16,130 bases of DNA from positions 1-16,130 of the forward strand of contig JACDDK010000003.1 of the NCBI GenBank assembly GCA_013817025.1, in the 5' to 3' direction. Each line of letters starts with the position of its first letter. The first letter of the stretch is position 1. Below, piece by piece: positions 1 to 7,090 of this stretch. The position numbers and the translations under genes were made by a program. The notes below the pieces were generated by a model. The model was not told where the DNA came from. It did no database searches and saw only the letters and a program-made list of their open reading frames with translations. The stretch comes from Rubrobacter sp. GTDB taxonomy: Bacteria > Actinomycetota > Rubrobacteria > Rubrobacterales > Rubrobacteraceae.

Positions 1-201
1 CCCCTTCTCGGCGTGGTTGCCCAACGAAGAACCGATGTTCCCCGCGACGAAGCCGTGTTCCACCCTCGCCAGAGGCATAGTTTTGAACTCTCCCCTCACC
101 AACTCGTGGCGCATCCCGTCGTCCGGCAGCCGCAGCAGTTCTTTCGCCGTGTAGAGCTTCTCCTTGATGGTCGGGCGACCTCGCTTCCTCGCGGTTTCTA
201 T
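1..201 (-). CDS. Uma2 family (DUF820) protein, N-terminal part, runs off the left edge
   Basis: The visible minus-strand frame reads YTAKELLRLPDDGMRHELV, then RGEFKTMPLARVEHGFVAGNIG. This is the typical N-terminus of Uma2/DUF820 proteins, which have a PD-(D/E)XK-like nuclease fold and are abundant in actinobacteria and cyanobacteria; their cellular role is poorly known. About 67 residues are visible and the rest lies beyond position 1. The start is odd: the frame is open from just after a TAA at 213-211, but it holds no ATG, GTG or TTG before the ATG at 114-112, which lies inside the conserved block. An ATA at 201-199 sits where a start would be expected (then E-T-A-R-K-R-G-R-P). Either a rare start is used, or the start codon has mutated and the gene is decaying. 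It lies 22 bases past the stop of the epimerase gene on the same strand. Family call is fairly sure; functionality is doubtful. Confidence 0.68.
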   Translation of the reverse strand, partial: METARKRGRPTIKEKLYTAKELLRLPDDGMRHELVRGEFKTMPLARVEHGFVAGNIGSSLGNHAEKG

Positions 202-233
202 CCGCTTATATTACGCCCTGGCAGGCCACGCTA

Positions 234-1124
234 CTACCGTCCGAGCAGGTGGCGGAAGGCACCTTCAAGGTCCGGGTGACGGTACTCGTAGCCGGACGCT
301 TTTAGCTTCGCGGGCTCGACGCGGGCGCTTGCCAGCAGTAGTTCGTCGGCTATTTCGCCGAGGGCGATGCGGGCGGCGGGGGCGGGCAGGGGGAGAATGG
401 TCGGGCGACCGAGGACTTTGCCGAGGACTTTGGTGTATGCCGCGTTGGTGGGAGGTTCGGGGGCGGTCAGGTTTACGGGGCCTTGCAGGGAGTCGGTGGT
501 TATAGCGTGCAGGATCGCGCCTGTTACGTCGTCCAGGGAGATCCAGGACCAGTACTGGTTTCCGCTCCCTATTCTCCCTCCCGCCCCGAGCTTGAAGATG
601 GGCAGCGTCGCCGCCAGAGCGCCGCCCTCGGTGGAGAGGACTATGCCGATACGGGGATGCACGACCCGTATACCAGCCTCGCGGGCGGGTTCGGCAGCGG
701 CCTCCCACTCGCGGCACACGCCGGCTATAAAGCTCGTTCCGGGAGCGCTCTCCTCGGTCAGAAGTTCGTTGCCTCGGTCGCCGTAGTAGCCGGTCGCTGA
801 CGCGCTGACCATCACGCGCGGCGGCTCGGGGAGCCTGGCGATGGTCTCGGCGAGAAGCCTCGTTCCCCGCACGCGACTGTCGAGGATGCGAGCTTTCTTT
901 TGCGCGTTCCAGCGGCCTTCGGCGATGCTCTCGCCCGCGAGATGAACGACGGCGTCGGTGCCGGATAGGTCGCCGTCTATGCGGCTGTTTTCGGGGTCCC
1001 AGCCGAGATCTTTGTCGGACTTTGGGGAGCGGGTCAGACGGGTGACTTGGTGGCCGGAACCTTCGAGGGCCTTTGTGATGGAAGCCCCGATCATGCCGGT
1101 CGCGCCGCTTACGAGTACGTTCAT
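234..1124 (-). CDS. TIGR01777-family SDR protein (YfcH-like, NAD(P)-binding epimerase fold)
   Basis: A 296-residue protein of the extended short-chain dehydrogenase/epimerase superfamily. The N-terminus MNVLVSGATGMIGASI holds the Rossmann GxTGxxG motif (residues 7-13). VVHLAGESIAEGRW (59-72) and SASATGYYGDRG (107-118, with the YYG signature) are typical of TIGR01777 proteins such as E. coli YfcH. Residues about 240-294 match the small C-terminal DUF1731 domain (PLPAPAARIALGEIADELLLAS). The protein is full length for the family and probably cytosolic; the substrate of this family is not established. The ATG start is supported by a GGAAGGAA Shine-Dalgarno sequence about six bases upstream. It lies downstream of the APC permease on the same strand, separated by 134 bases with no clear terminator, so read-through is possible but not shown. 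Confidence 0.9.
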   Translation of the reverse strand: MNVLVSGATGMIGASITKALEGSGHQVTRLTRSPKSDKDLGWDPENSRIDGDLSGTDAVVHLAGESIAEGRWNAQKKARILDSRVRGTRLLAETIARLPEPPRVMVSASATGYYGDRGNELLTEESAPGTSFIAGVCREWEAAAEPAREAGIRVVHPRIGIVLSTEGGALAATLPIFKLGAGGRIGSGNQYWSWISLDDVTGAILHAITTDSLQGPVNLTAPEPPTNAAYTKVLGKVLGRPTILPLPAPAARIALGEIADELLLASARVEPAKLKASGYEYRHPDLEGAFRHLLGR

Positions 1125-1258
1125 GCCAATTCCTTCCGAATCCGCCGCTCTAGTCCATCCATGTTAGCGCAACCGGGAAACATCGGGAGATGTGGCCTCT
1201 TACAGTAGACGACCCCCACAGCGGCGCAAGAACAGCCATCAACGCCACCTGAAGCCTC

Positions 1259-3217
1259 TCAACCCCCGACGTGGATTGCGGGGCGCTTTTCCGGGTCGGG
1301 TTCGGCTTCGCGCAGGACTTCGCGGGTGACGGGGGCTGTGTCGCCCTCGCCGAAGAGTATGTAACGCATGACGTAGACGATAGGGTTGCCCTCGGTCCAG
1401 CCGAAATAGCAGTGGGGTTTCTTGCCGGTGGTGTCGCGCAGGTGGAGGAGCAGGGCCGCTATGGCGTTCGGGACGGTGGAGCTTTTGGCGCGCAGAATCT
1501 TATAGCCGCCGACTTCCGCGCCGTGGATCTCCAGCACGTCAGCGAACTCCGAGGCGTCGTCCACGCTTACTTCTAGAAACAAGATCGGGTCTTTAGGCGG
1601 GATGTGGTTGTCCTCGCGCTGCTCGCGCTCTTTGGCCGCATACTCTTTTTTGCTGCCCGTGCGACGGCGGTGGGCGACAAGGTGGATATCCCCGTCACGG
1701 ACGGCTTCGTCGATGAAACGCTGGGCCGTCGCGTCGATCTCGACCCTCTCGGTGCGTAACTCGGTCGAGCGCTGTACCCGCGAGATCAGGGAGACGATCA
1801 CGATAGCCCCGACGAAGAACGCCGCGATCACGAGTCCGTCTGGTCGCTGCACTTCGTTCGCCACGAGCGCGTAGACGAATACGGCCAGCACGATCCCGAA
1901 GCCTATGGCCGCCTTTCTCGAACCCGCGCGCCAGGCAGTGAGTGTCACCGCGAAGGCCGCCGAGGTCATCATCGCCAGTACACCGGTGGCGTAGGCCCCG
2001 GCCTGAGCGTCCACACTCGCCTCGAAGATAATGGTTATGACGATGGCGACGAAGATGTAGACCAGCACGAGCGGCCGGATCGCCCGCGTCCAGTCCGGCG
2101 CCATGCCGTAGCGCGGCAGATAGCGAGGCACTATGTTCAACAGTCCCGCCATCGCCGAGGCCCCCGCGAACCACAGGATGGCGATGGTGCTTATGTCGTA
2201 GACCGTACCGAATATGTCCCCGAGGTACTCGTGCGCCACGTAGGCGAGCGCGCGGTCCTTAGCCGTCCCTCCCTCGCCAAGCTCCTGCTGAGGGATCATC
2301 AAGGTCGTGACGATGCTGGTCGTTAGCAGGTAGAAGCTCATAATAAGGGCCGCGACCACCAGCATCTTGCGCGTGTTGCGGATACGTCCCATCGGCTTCT
2401 CGGGGTCGTCCCCCTCGTCGCCCCGCACGAGCGGCATCATGCCGACGCCGGTCTCGAAGCCCGAGAGACCCAGCGCCAGCCGAGGAAAGACCAGGATCGC
2501 GATCCCGACGACCGCCAGGGGATTGCCGCCGGATCTGTTAAAGACGGCACTCTGCCAACTTGCGATGGTCTCGGGGTGCGTCGCGATGTAGTAGAAACCG
2601 AACGTTACGACGACGAGGTTGAGCAGCAGATACGACACGACCAGGAGCACCGCAATACCGATGGCCTCCCCGAAACCTCTGAGAAACACAACCCCGAGGG
2701 CCGCCAGCAGCACGAGGGTGATCAGCACGTTCTGGCCGTGGAGAAACTCCGGCACCAGCGGGTTCTCAACGATGTGCGCCGTGGCGTCGGCCGCCGAAAG
2801 TGTGATCGTGACGAGCCAAGCGGTCGCCACGAAGCCCAGCAGGATGAGAACGAGCACCTTGCCCTTCCAGAACGAGAGCAAGTTCTCCAGCATCGCGATG
2901 GAGCCCTGCCCGTGCGGACTGGCCTCGACGACGCGCCGGTACATCGGCAGCATCCCGAACAGCGTCAAAAGCACTATGAGCAACGTGGCGACGGGCGAGA
3001 GCACCCCGGCTGCCGCCGGCGCCGCCGCTATCGCCGGTATGTAGCCGAGCGTGGAGAAGTAGTCTACCCCGGTCAGACAGACTACCTGCCACCAGGCGTG
3101 CTGGTCCTTTCCCTCCTGGGCCTGCGGCCCCTGGACCCCCTCGTCGACGCGCTCGGCGAGCAGCCAGCGCGACAGTTTGCCCGCCGGACGACCCGTCGCA
3201 TTCGACGGTTTAGCCAC
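1259..3217 (-). CDS. APC-superfamily permease with C-terminal cytosolic domain (KimA/KUP-like candidate)
   Basis: A 652-residue integral membrane protein. After a hydrophilic N-terminus there are about 12 hydrophobic segments between residues 45 and 480, then a soluble tail of about 170 residues. The first membrane segment (LTGVDYFSTLGYIPAIAAAP) and the following SPHGQGSIAMLENLL resemble the unwound TM1 and the YPxGGGAYxVxxENL region of the amino-acid/polyamine/organocation superfamily, including the B. subtilis potassium importer KimA. Annotators would usually call it an amino acid permease. The cyclic-di-AMP riboswitch immediately upstream argues instead for potassium or osmolyte transport, since c-di-AMP controls those processes. 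The start is the GTG at 3217, with GGCGGA seven bases upstream; an in-frame stop lies close upstream in other frames. Superfamily call is secure; the substrate is inference. The tail may carry regulation but I see no named domain in it. Confidence 0.85.
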   Translation of the reverse strand: MAKPSNATGRPAGKLSRWLLAERVDEGVQGPQAQEGKDQHAWWQVVCLTGVDYFSTLGYIPAIAAAPAAAGVLSPVATLLIVLLTLFGMLPMYRRVVEASPHGQGSIAMLENLLSFWKGKVLVLILLGFVATAWLVTITLSAADATAHIVENPLVPEFLHGQNVLITLVLLAALGVVFLRGFGEAIGIAVLLVVSYLLLNLVVVTFGFYYIATHPETIASWQSAVFNRSGGNPLAVVGIAILVFPRLALGLSGFETGVGMMPLVRGDEGDDPEKPMGRIRNTRKMLVVAALIMSFYLLTTSIVTTLMIPQQELGEGGTAKDRALAYVAHEYLGDIFGTVYDISTIAILWFAGASAMAGLLNIVPRYLPRYGMAPDWTRAIRPLVLVYIFVAIVITIIFEASVDAQAGAYATGVLAMMTSAAFAVTLTAWRAGSRKAAIGFGIVLAVFVYALVANEVQRPDGLVIAAFFVGAIVIVSLISRVQRSTELRTERVEIDATAQRFIDEAVRDGDIHLVAHRRRTGSKKEYAAKEREQREDNHIPPKDPILFLEVSVDDASEFADVLEIHGAEVGGYKILRAKSSTVPNAIAALLLHLRDTTGKKPHCYFGWTEGNPIVYVMRYILFGEGDTAPVTREVLREAEPDPEKRPAIHVGG

Positions 3218-3306
3218 GGAAGATCCGCCAAAGAATACTCACGGCCCATACCCCGAAAACCGGCGAGCCAAAGACACGATGCCGCACTTCTCGTCCCTTC
3301 CTTCAG

Positions 3307-3446
3307 CGCCTACGAGGTTAGCTGCCGGGTTCGGGCCGAAAGAGTTAAGCCCTACGCCAGCGTCGTTCGTCGCTGACGATTCACCCCTGACGACCGCGCC
3401 AGCGCCCGCCGTTGGGTCCCCCGCTCTCCACTCTGGAGACTAGGCG
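3307..3446 (-). ncRNA. Cyclic-di-AMP riboswitch aptamer (ydaO/yuaA class)
   Basis: Read on the minus strand, this 140-base leader carries the conserved blocks of the ydaO/yuaA aptamer in order. A P1 5' arm CGCCTA (3446-3441) is followed by GCGGGGGACCCAAC (3424-3411), AGGGGTGAATC (3388-3378), TTTCGGCCCGAACCC, CAGCTAACCTCG and the P1 3' arm TAGGCG (3312-3307), which pairs with CGCCTA. It sits a few bases after a predicted transcription start and 89 bases before the GTG of the permease. Known members bind c-di-AMP and usually switch expression off; in Firmicutes they control potassium/osmolyte transporters, in actinobacteria often cell-wall hydrolases. I found no clear intrinsic terminator between aptamer and start codon, so control may act on translation. 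Confidence 0.93.
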
Positions 3447-3458
3447 TTATCGAACTGG

Positions 3459-3487
3459 AAGATACTCCCACCGGGGAAACTAGTCAA
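3459..3487 (-). promoter_or_regulatory. Sigma70-type promoter of the riboswitch-permease transcript
   Basis: On the minus strand TTGACT (3487-3482) and TATCTT (3464-3459) are separated by exactly 17 bases. The predicted start falls near 3452, about six bases before the first P1 base of the riboswitch at 3446. This fit to the aptamer boundary supports the call. Confidence 0.72.
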
Positions 3488-3621
3488 GACGACCACCGAC
3501 TCCATCCACCCCACCGCCCACGCATATGAGATCACCCAGCAAACCCACGAAAAAACCTCTCCCAAACAACGATCTTACCGGCTCTCAACAAACTCCGACC
3601 ACGAAATCCACTTCTCATCCC

Positions 3622-3680
3622 TTGACAAACCCTAAAACATGTTAACATCCATGTGGATGGTATATGGATTCTATGGGGAT
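3622..3680 (+). promoter_or_regulatory. Promoter and operator-like repeats upstream of the RHH regulator
   Basis: TTGACA at 3622-3627 is followed by a TAACAT -10 candidate at 3643-3648 (15-base spacer, slightly short). Overlapping and following the -10 is a perfect palindrome, CATCCATGTGGATG (3646-3659). Further direct half-sites follow: TATGGAT (3663-3669) and TATGGGGAT (3672-3680). This is the layout expected for autorepression by a ribbon-helix-helix protein, which binds tandem or inverted half-sites. That the 3701 gene product binds here is inference. Confidence 0.5.
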
Positions 3681-3700
3681 GAAAAAGGGGTGAAAGTGTA

Positions 3701-4093
3701 GTGAGCGAGACGGAGAAGATCACGATCAACCTGGGGTTGGTGGATTTGGGGCAGGTGGACTTGCTGGTGCAGGAGGGTTTCTATTCCAACCGTACGGATT
3801 TCATTCGCACGGCCATCCGCAACCAGCTCTCCACGCACGCCGACACGGTTCGCCAGACCGTCGCCCGCAAGACGATGGTGCTTGGGTTGCAGCACTACAC
3901 CCGCCAGGACCTCGAAGAGGTACGGGCCACGGGCGAGACGCTGGAGATAAAGGTCTTGGGATTGGCGAGCGTCGCCGACGACGTCACACCGGAACTTGCG
4001 CTGGCTACCATCGACTCCCTCGTCGTGCTGGGAGCCTTCCGGGCAAGCCCGGCGGTAAAGGCGGCGTTGGCGAGCCGCATCCAAACTTCGTAA
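3701..4093 (+). CDS. Ribbon-helix-helix (CopG-like) transcriptional regulator
   Basis: A 130-residue protein. Its N-terminus KITINLGLVDLGQVDLLVQEG followed by FYSNRTDFIRTAIRNQL (to about residue 44) has the strand-helix-turn-helix pattern of the RHH fold: a short basic/polar strand, a first helix, the YSNRTDF turn and a second helix. The rest (45-130) has no recognised domain and may mediate oligomerisation or effector binding. The start is GTG at 3701; GGGGTGAAAG just upstream is a modest ribosome site. It lies 26 bases before the PHB-depolymerase-family gene with no terminator between, so the two are probably one operon. The palindrome over its promoter suggests autoregulation. I infer, without proof, that it governs the esterase in response to polyester or carbon state. 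Confidence 0.8.
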   Translation: MSETEKITINLGLVDLGQVDLLVQEGFYSNRTDFIRTAIRNQLSTHADTVRQTVARKTMVLGLQHYTRQDLEEVRATGETLEIKVLGLASVADDVTPELALATIDSLVVLGAFRASPAVKAALASRIQTS

Positions 4094-4101
4094 CCGACAA
4101 T

Positions 4102-4109
4102 CGGAAGGA
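4102..4109 (+). promoter_or_regulatory. Ribosome binding site of the esterase gene
   Basis: GGAAGGAG lies ten bases before the ATG at 4120. It is a strong Shine-Dalgarno sequence that fixes the start and suggests independent, efficient initiation within the two-gene operon. Confidence 0.75.
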
Positions 4110-4119
4110 GAACGAAAAG

Positions 4120-5526
4120 ATGAACGATCCGTTGAACTCGAACATGATGGAGGCCACCCGACTCACTCGCGAGGGCCGGTTGAGCGAAGCTACCGCGCTC
4201 CTGCAACGCGCCCTCGGTGGTGGCGCGTTCGTCCCGTCCGACCCGCCGGATAGTGCCGGTGACGCGGACGAGGTGATCGAAGTGCACGCGGAGATCATCG
4301 ACACTCCCTCATCCGACGCCACGACAAAACGGCCCTCGACTGCCCGCAAACCCTCAGAAAATTCACGACCCGACCCCGAACCGTCGAATCGTTTTCAGAG
4401 TGTGCAAAACCCGCTCAGTGGGTCGTTCGGCGGTTCATCCAGCAGTCCACTCGGAAACTCGCTTGGCGGCTTATCCGGCAACCCGCTAGGCGATTCGCTC
4501 GGCGGATTGTCCGGTAACCCGTTAGGAGATCTAGCCAGCGGTTCGCTTGGGAACCTGCTCGGTGGCTTGTCCGACGGCAAGCTCGGGGGATTATCCGGCG
4601 GTTCGCTGGGGGACTTGCTCGGTGGTTCGTTGGGCTCCATGTCGGGGACCGCGACCGTGTCCCCCATCATCGCGCCGGGTGGGGAGTTCGTTGAGCGGTC
4701 GTATACGAACAGCGCCGGGACGCGCTCCTATAAGCTTTACGTGCCGAGTGGGTATACGGGACAGGCGGTGCCGTTGGTGGTCATGCTGCACGGCTGCACT
4801 CAGAACCCCAACGACTTCGCCACCGGCACGCACATGAACGCGCTCGCCGAGACGGAGACCTTCCTCGTAGCGTATCCGGCGCAGCCCTCCAGCGCGAACA
4901 TGAACGGGTGTTGGAACTGGTTCCAGGCCGCGGATCAGCAACGCGACCGGGGCGAGCCCTCGATCATCGCCGGTATCACGCGGCAGGTGATCGAGGACTA
5001 CCAAGTCGCCGACGACCGGGTGTACGTGGCCGGTATGTCCGCCGGTGGCGCGATGGCCGCCATTATGGGCGCAACATACCCCGACCTCTACGCCGCCGTA
5101 GGCGTCCACTCCGGCCTGGCCCCCGGCGCGGCCCACGACATGCCCTCGGCGTTCGGTGCTATGCAAGGAAGAGGTGCCGCACGCCCGCAAGCCTCCGCCG
5201 GAGAAGTCGTCCCGACCATAGTGTTCCACGGCGACCGCGACACCACCGTCCATCCGAGCAACGGCGAGCAACTAGTCTCACACCTCGCCAGGAGCGTGGG
5301 CTCGCCGAAAGCAACGGCGCGGCAGGGACGAGTCCCCGAAGGTCACGCCTACACCCGAGCCGCCTATAAGGACGCGGCGGGCGACACCATCTTGGAGCGT
5401 TGGACCGTCAATGGTCTCGGCCACGCCTGGTCGGGCGGAAGCTCCCCCGGCTCCTACACAGACCCCAAAGGCCCCGACGCCTCGGCGGAGATGATGCGCT
5501 TCTTCGACGAGCACCCGAAGCAGTAG
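4120..5526 (+). CDS. PHB depolymerase family esterase with Gly/Leu/Ser repeat linker
   Basis: A 468-residue alpha/beta-hydrolase. Residues 1-32 (MMEATRLTREGRLSEATALL) match the N-terminal helix of intracellular-type PHB-depolymerase-family esterases. Residues 33-95 are polar and probably disordered. Residues 100-176 are low-complexity repeats built on SLGGLSGNPLGD. The catalytic domain (about 185-468) begins with RSYKLYVPSGYTG. It has the oxyanion block LHGCTQ (223-228), nucleophile GMSAGG (Ser307), an acid candidate in FHGDRDTTV (Asp374 by position) and the histidine in GLGHAWSGG (His435). The family hydrolyses poly(3-hydroxybutyrate) or related esters such as feruloyl or acetyl esters, so the substrate is open. 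No signal peptide is visible at the N-terminus, which suggests a cytosolic or granule-bound enzyme. It follows the RHH regulator and ends before a strong hairpin. The long repeat linker is unusual for the family. Confidence 0.88.
   Translation: MNDPLNSNMMEATRLTREGRLSEATALLQRALGGGAFVPSDPPDSAGDADEVIEVHAEIIDTPSSDATTKRPSTARKPSENSRPDPEPSNRFQSVQNPLSGSFGGSSSSPLGNSLGGLSGNPLGDSLGGLSGNPLGDLASGSLGNLLGGLSDGKLGGLSGGSLGDLLGGSLGSMSGTATVSPIIAPGGEFVERSYTNSAGTRSYKLYVPSGYTGQAVPLVVMLHGCTQNPNDFATGTHMNALAETETFLVAYPAQPSSANMNGCWNWFQAADQQRDRGEPSIIAGITRQVIEDYQVADDRVYVAGMSAGGAMAAIMGATYPDLYAAVGVHSGLAPGAAHDMPSAFGAMQGRGAARPQASAGEVVPTIVFHGDRDTTVHPSNGEQLVSHLARSVGSPKATARQGRVPEGHAYTRAAYKDAAGDTILERWTVNGLGHAWSGGSSPGSYTDPKGPDASAEMMRFFDEHPKQ
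4459..4530 (+). repeat. Tandem 36-base repeat (two copies) coding for SLGGLSGNPLGD
   Basis: Codons 114-125 and 126-137 of the esterase encode the identical 12-residue unit twice. The two 36-base copies differ mainly at third codon positions (for example CTT/CTC, GGC/GGA, TTA/TTG, AAC with GGC/GGT before it, CTA/TTA). Looser copies of the Leu-Gly-Gly/Gly-Ser-Leu pattern continue to about residue 176. Keeping the protein unit while the DNA diverges suggests selection on the peptide. Confidence 0.85.
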
Positions 5527-5536
5527 CCAGTCCAAA

Positions 5537-5571
5537 GCGGGTTGCGGAAGTAACAAATTTCCGCAACCCGC
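5537..5571 (+). terminator. Strong hairpin between convergent genes (bidirectional terminator candidate)
   Basis: GCGGGTTGCGGAA (5537-5549) is perfectly complementary to TTCCGCAACCCGC (5559-5571), a 13-base-pair stem with a 9-base loop. It lies 11 bases after the esterase stop and 58 bases beyond the end of the convergent SPFH gene. There is no T-run on the plus side (CCCCGTTAGC follows), so its action may be as an RNA 3' end stabiliser or a non-canonical terminator. Confidence 0.72.
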
Positions 5572-5629
5572 CCCGTTAGCATCGGGCGTTCAGTCTTTTG
5601 CTCTTGCTGATCACTAAAGGCTGATAGCT

Positions 5630-6619
5630 CTAAGAATGAGCGTCGCGGCTTTTCGAGCGGTCCCCGTTTGGGGCTTCCAGGCTCCGTTGCTCCTTGCTCG
5701 CGTCCTCGGTTGCCAGGCCCGCGCCGCCGGCCAGGGTGCTGATCGTACCGGCGAGGTCCTGTATCTCGGAGGGGATAACGAAGAGCTTGCTGGCCGGTCC
5801 CTTGGCCATCTCGGGCAGCGCTTTGAGGTACAGGAAGCGTAAGGCTTCGGGGCTTAGTTCAGCGGTGCCGAGGACGTCGAAGAGGCGGCCGGTCATCTCG
5901 ATCTGGGCGTCTTGCACGTTTCGGTAGGCCGCCGCTTCACCCTCGGCGCGTAGCACGGCGGATTTCTGGTCGCCCTCGGCCTGGAGAATCGAGGATTCCT
6001 TAGCACCCTCGGCCTTGAGGATGGCGGCCCGCTTCTCGCCTTCGGCGGTAAGGATGGCGGCGCGGCGGGTGCGCTCGGCTTGCATCTGCTTCTCCATCGC
6101 CTGCTGGATATCTCTGGGGGGCGTTATCTCCTTCAGTTCGACCCGCGTGACGCGGATGCCCCACTTCTCCGTTACTTCGTCGAGGATGGTGCGGAGCTTC
6201 GCGTTGATCTCGTCTCGGGAGGTCAGCGTCTTGTCGAGGATGAGGTTGCCGATCACGTTCCGCAAACTTGTCTGCGCGATCTGCTCCATCGCCAGATGGA
6301 AGTTGGCGACCTCGTACTCCGAAGCCCGGGCGTCCACGACCTGGTAGTAGATGACCGTCGAGATCTGCATCCCCACGTTGTCGCTGGTGATGACCGCCTG
6401 CGGCGGGAACGCGATGACTTGCTCGCGTAGATCCGTCTTGGGCAGCATCTTGTCCACCACCGGCACCACGAACGTCAGCCCGGACTCGGCCGTCCGATGA
6501 TAACGTCCCAACCGCTGCACCACGGCCACCCGGCTCTGGGGGATGATCCTGACGCTCCGAGCCGCCAACAGAAACACCACGAACGCCACCGCCGCCAACA
6601 CTATAAGACCAACGCTCAC
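5630..6619 (-). CDS. SPFH/Band 7 (stomatin/QmcA-like) membrane protein
   Basis: A 329-residue protein. One N-terminal membrane segment (GLIVLAAVAFVVFLLAA) is followed by the SPFH/Band 7 domain (about 22-180), with the typical IIPQSRVAVVQRLGRYHRTAESGLTFVVPVVDK and the DILQ-like IQQAMEKQMQAERTRRAAIL. Next comes a hendecad helical stretch with AEG at residues 192, 203, 214 and 225, so an exact 11-residue period predicts a coiled coil. The tail after 290 is polar. Family members form large membrane-bound oligomeric cages and work with NfeD partners; roles in membrane-protein quality control and microdomain organisation are proposed. Here the NfeD gene lies directly upstream and overlaps by four bases (GTGA), so the two are co-translated. 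The start is GTG at 6619. Confidence 0.93.
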   Translation of the reverse strand: MSVGLIVLAAVAFVVFLLAARSVRIIPQSRVAVVQRLGRYHRTAESGLTFVVPVVDKMLPKTDLREQVIAFPPQAVITSDNVGMQISTVIYYQVVDARASEYEVANFHLAMEQIAQTSLRNVIGNLILDKTLTSRDEINAKLRTILDEVTEKWGIRVTRVELKEITPPRDIQQAMEKQMQAERTRRAAILTAEGEKRAAILKAEGAKESSILQAEGDQKSAVLRAEGEAAAYRNVQDAQIEMTGRLFDVLGTAELSPEALRFLYLKALPEMAKGPASKLFVIPSEIQDLAGTISTLAGGAGLATEDASKEQRSLEAPNGDRSKSRDAHS

Positions 6620-7074
6620 GACTTCTCTCCTTCTTCGATGTCCACGACTTCCACCAGGGCCGTCAGCCCGTCCGTATCCAGCACCCGCACTCGGGTTCCA
6701 AGCTCGATCCTCTCCCGCGTATGCAACGACCGCGCCGTCCAGAACTCGCCGCTCCCGATCCTCACCGTCCCACTTCCGCCCGGCTCGATGACATCCATCA
6801 CAACCCCACTCTTGCCCGTAATCGCACCGGGTTTCCTATACCCTTCCGCATCCCCGATAGCCAGCCGGTTCATGAGCGCCGGACGCAACACGACCATGCT
6901 AAGCGCCGTCGCCGCTACAAACCCCACAGCCTGTGCCGCGATGCCTTGCCCCGCGAGCGCCAACCCTAGCGCCACTACCGCGCCCAAAGAGAAGAACAAC
7001 AAGAAAAACGAGACCGTCAACAACTCCCCCACAAAAGCGAGAGCCGCCAGCGCCGCCCAGAAAACGACTTCCAA
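6616..7074 (-). CDS. NfeD family membrane protein, partner of the SPFH protein
   Basis: From the TTG at 7074 this is a 152-residue protein. It has three to four hydrophobic segments (VVFWAALAALAFVGELLTVSFFLLFFSLGAVVALGLALAG and AVGFVAATALSMVVL). A C-terminal OB-fold domain follows (GKSGVVMDVIEPGGSGTVRIGSGEFWTA, ending with LGTRVRVLDTDGLTALVEVV), which is the NfeD C-terminal domain. The frame is open further upstream to a GTG at 7140. I prefer TTG 7074 because an ideal AAGGAGG (7090-7084) lies eight bases before it, and the resulting length fits small NfeD proteins. The stop overlaps the SPFH start by four bases. NfeD proteins are thought to bind SPFH oligomers and influence their assembly. 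Confidence 0.9.
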   Translation of the reverse strand: MEVVFWAALAALAFVGELLTVSFFLLFFSLGAVVALGLALAGQGIAAQAVGFVAATALSMVVLRPALMNRLAIGDAEGYRKPGAITGKSGVVMDVIEPGGSGTVRIGSGEFWTARSLHTRERIELGTRVRVLDTDGLTALVEVVDIEEGEKS

Positions 7075-7083
7075 ACCTCTAAA

Positions 7084-7090
7084 CCTCCTT
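7084..7090 (-). promoter_or_regulatory. Ribosome binding site that fixes the NfeD start
   Basis: AAGGAGG on the minus strand, eight bases before the TTG at 7074. It decides against the longer reading from the GTG at 7140, which would place this site inside the coding region. Confidence 0.75.

Noticed and set aside
1125..1258. Terminator or promoter between the permease and the epimerase-like gene
   Set aside because: Only short imperfect stems and no convincing -35/-10 pair; not enough to annotate.
2576..3376. A 266-codon plus-strand frame over the permease start and riboswitch
   Set aside because: Its composition (Arg, Gln, His, Glu) is typical of a shadow frame, and it runs through the riboswitch and promoter, which are firmly assigned to the other strand.
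4591..5271. A 226-codon minus-strand frame opposite the esterase
   Set aside because: Antisense of the catalytic domain; no family features, while the sense frame has the full Ser-Asp-His triad.
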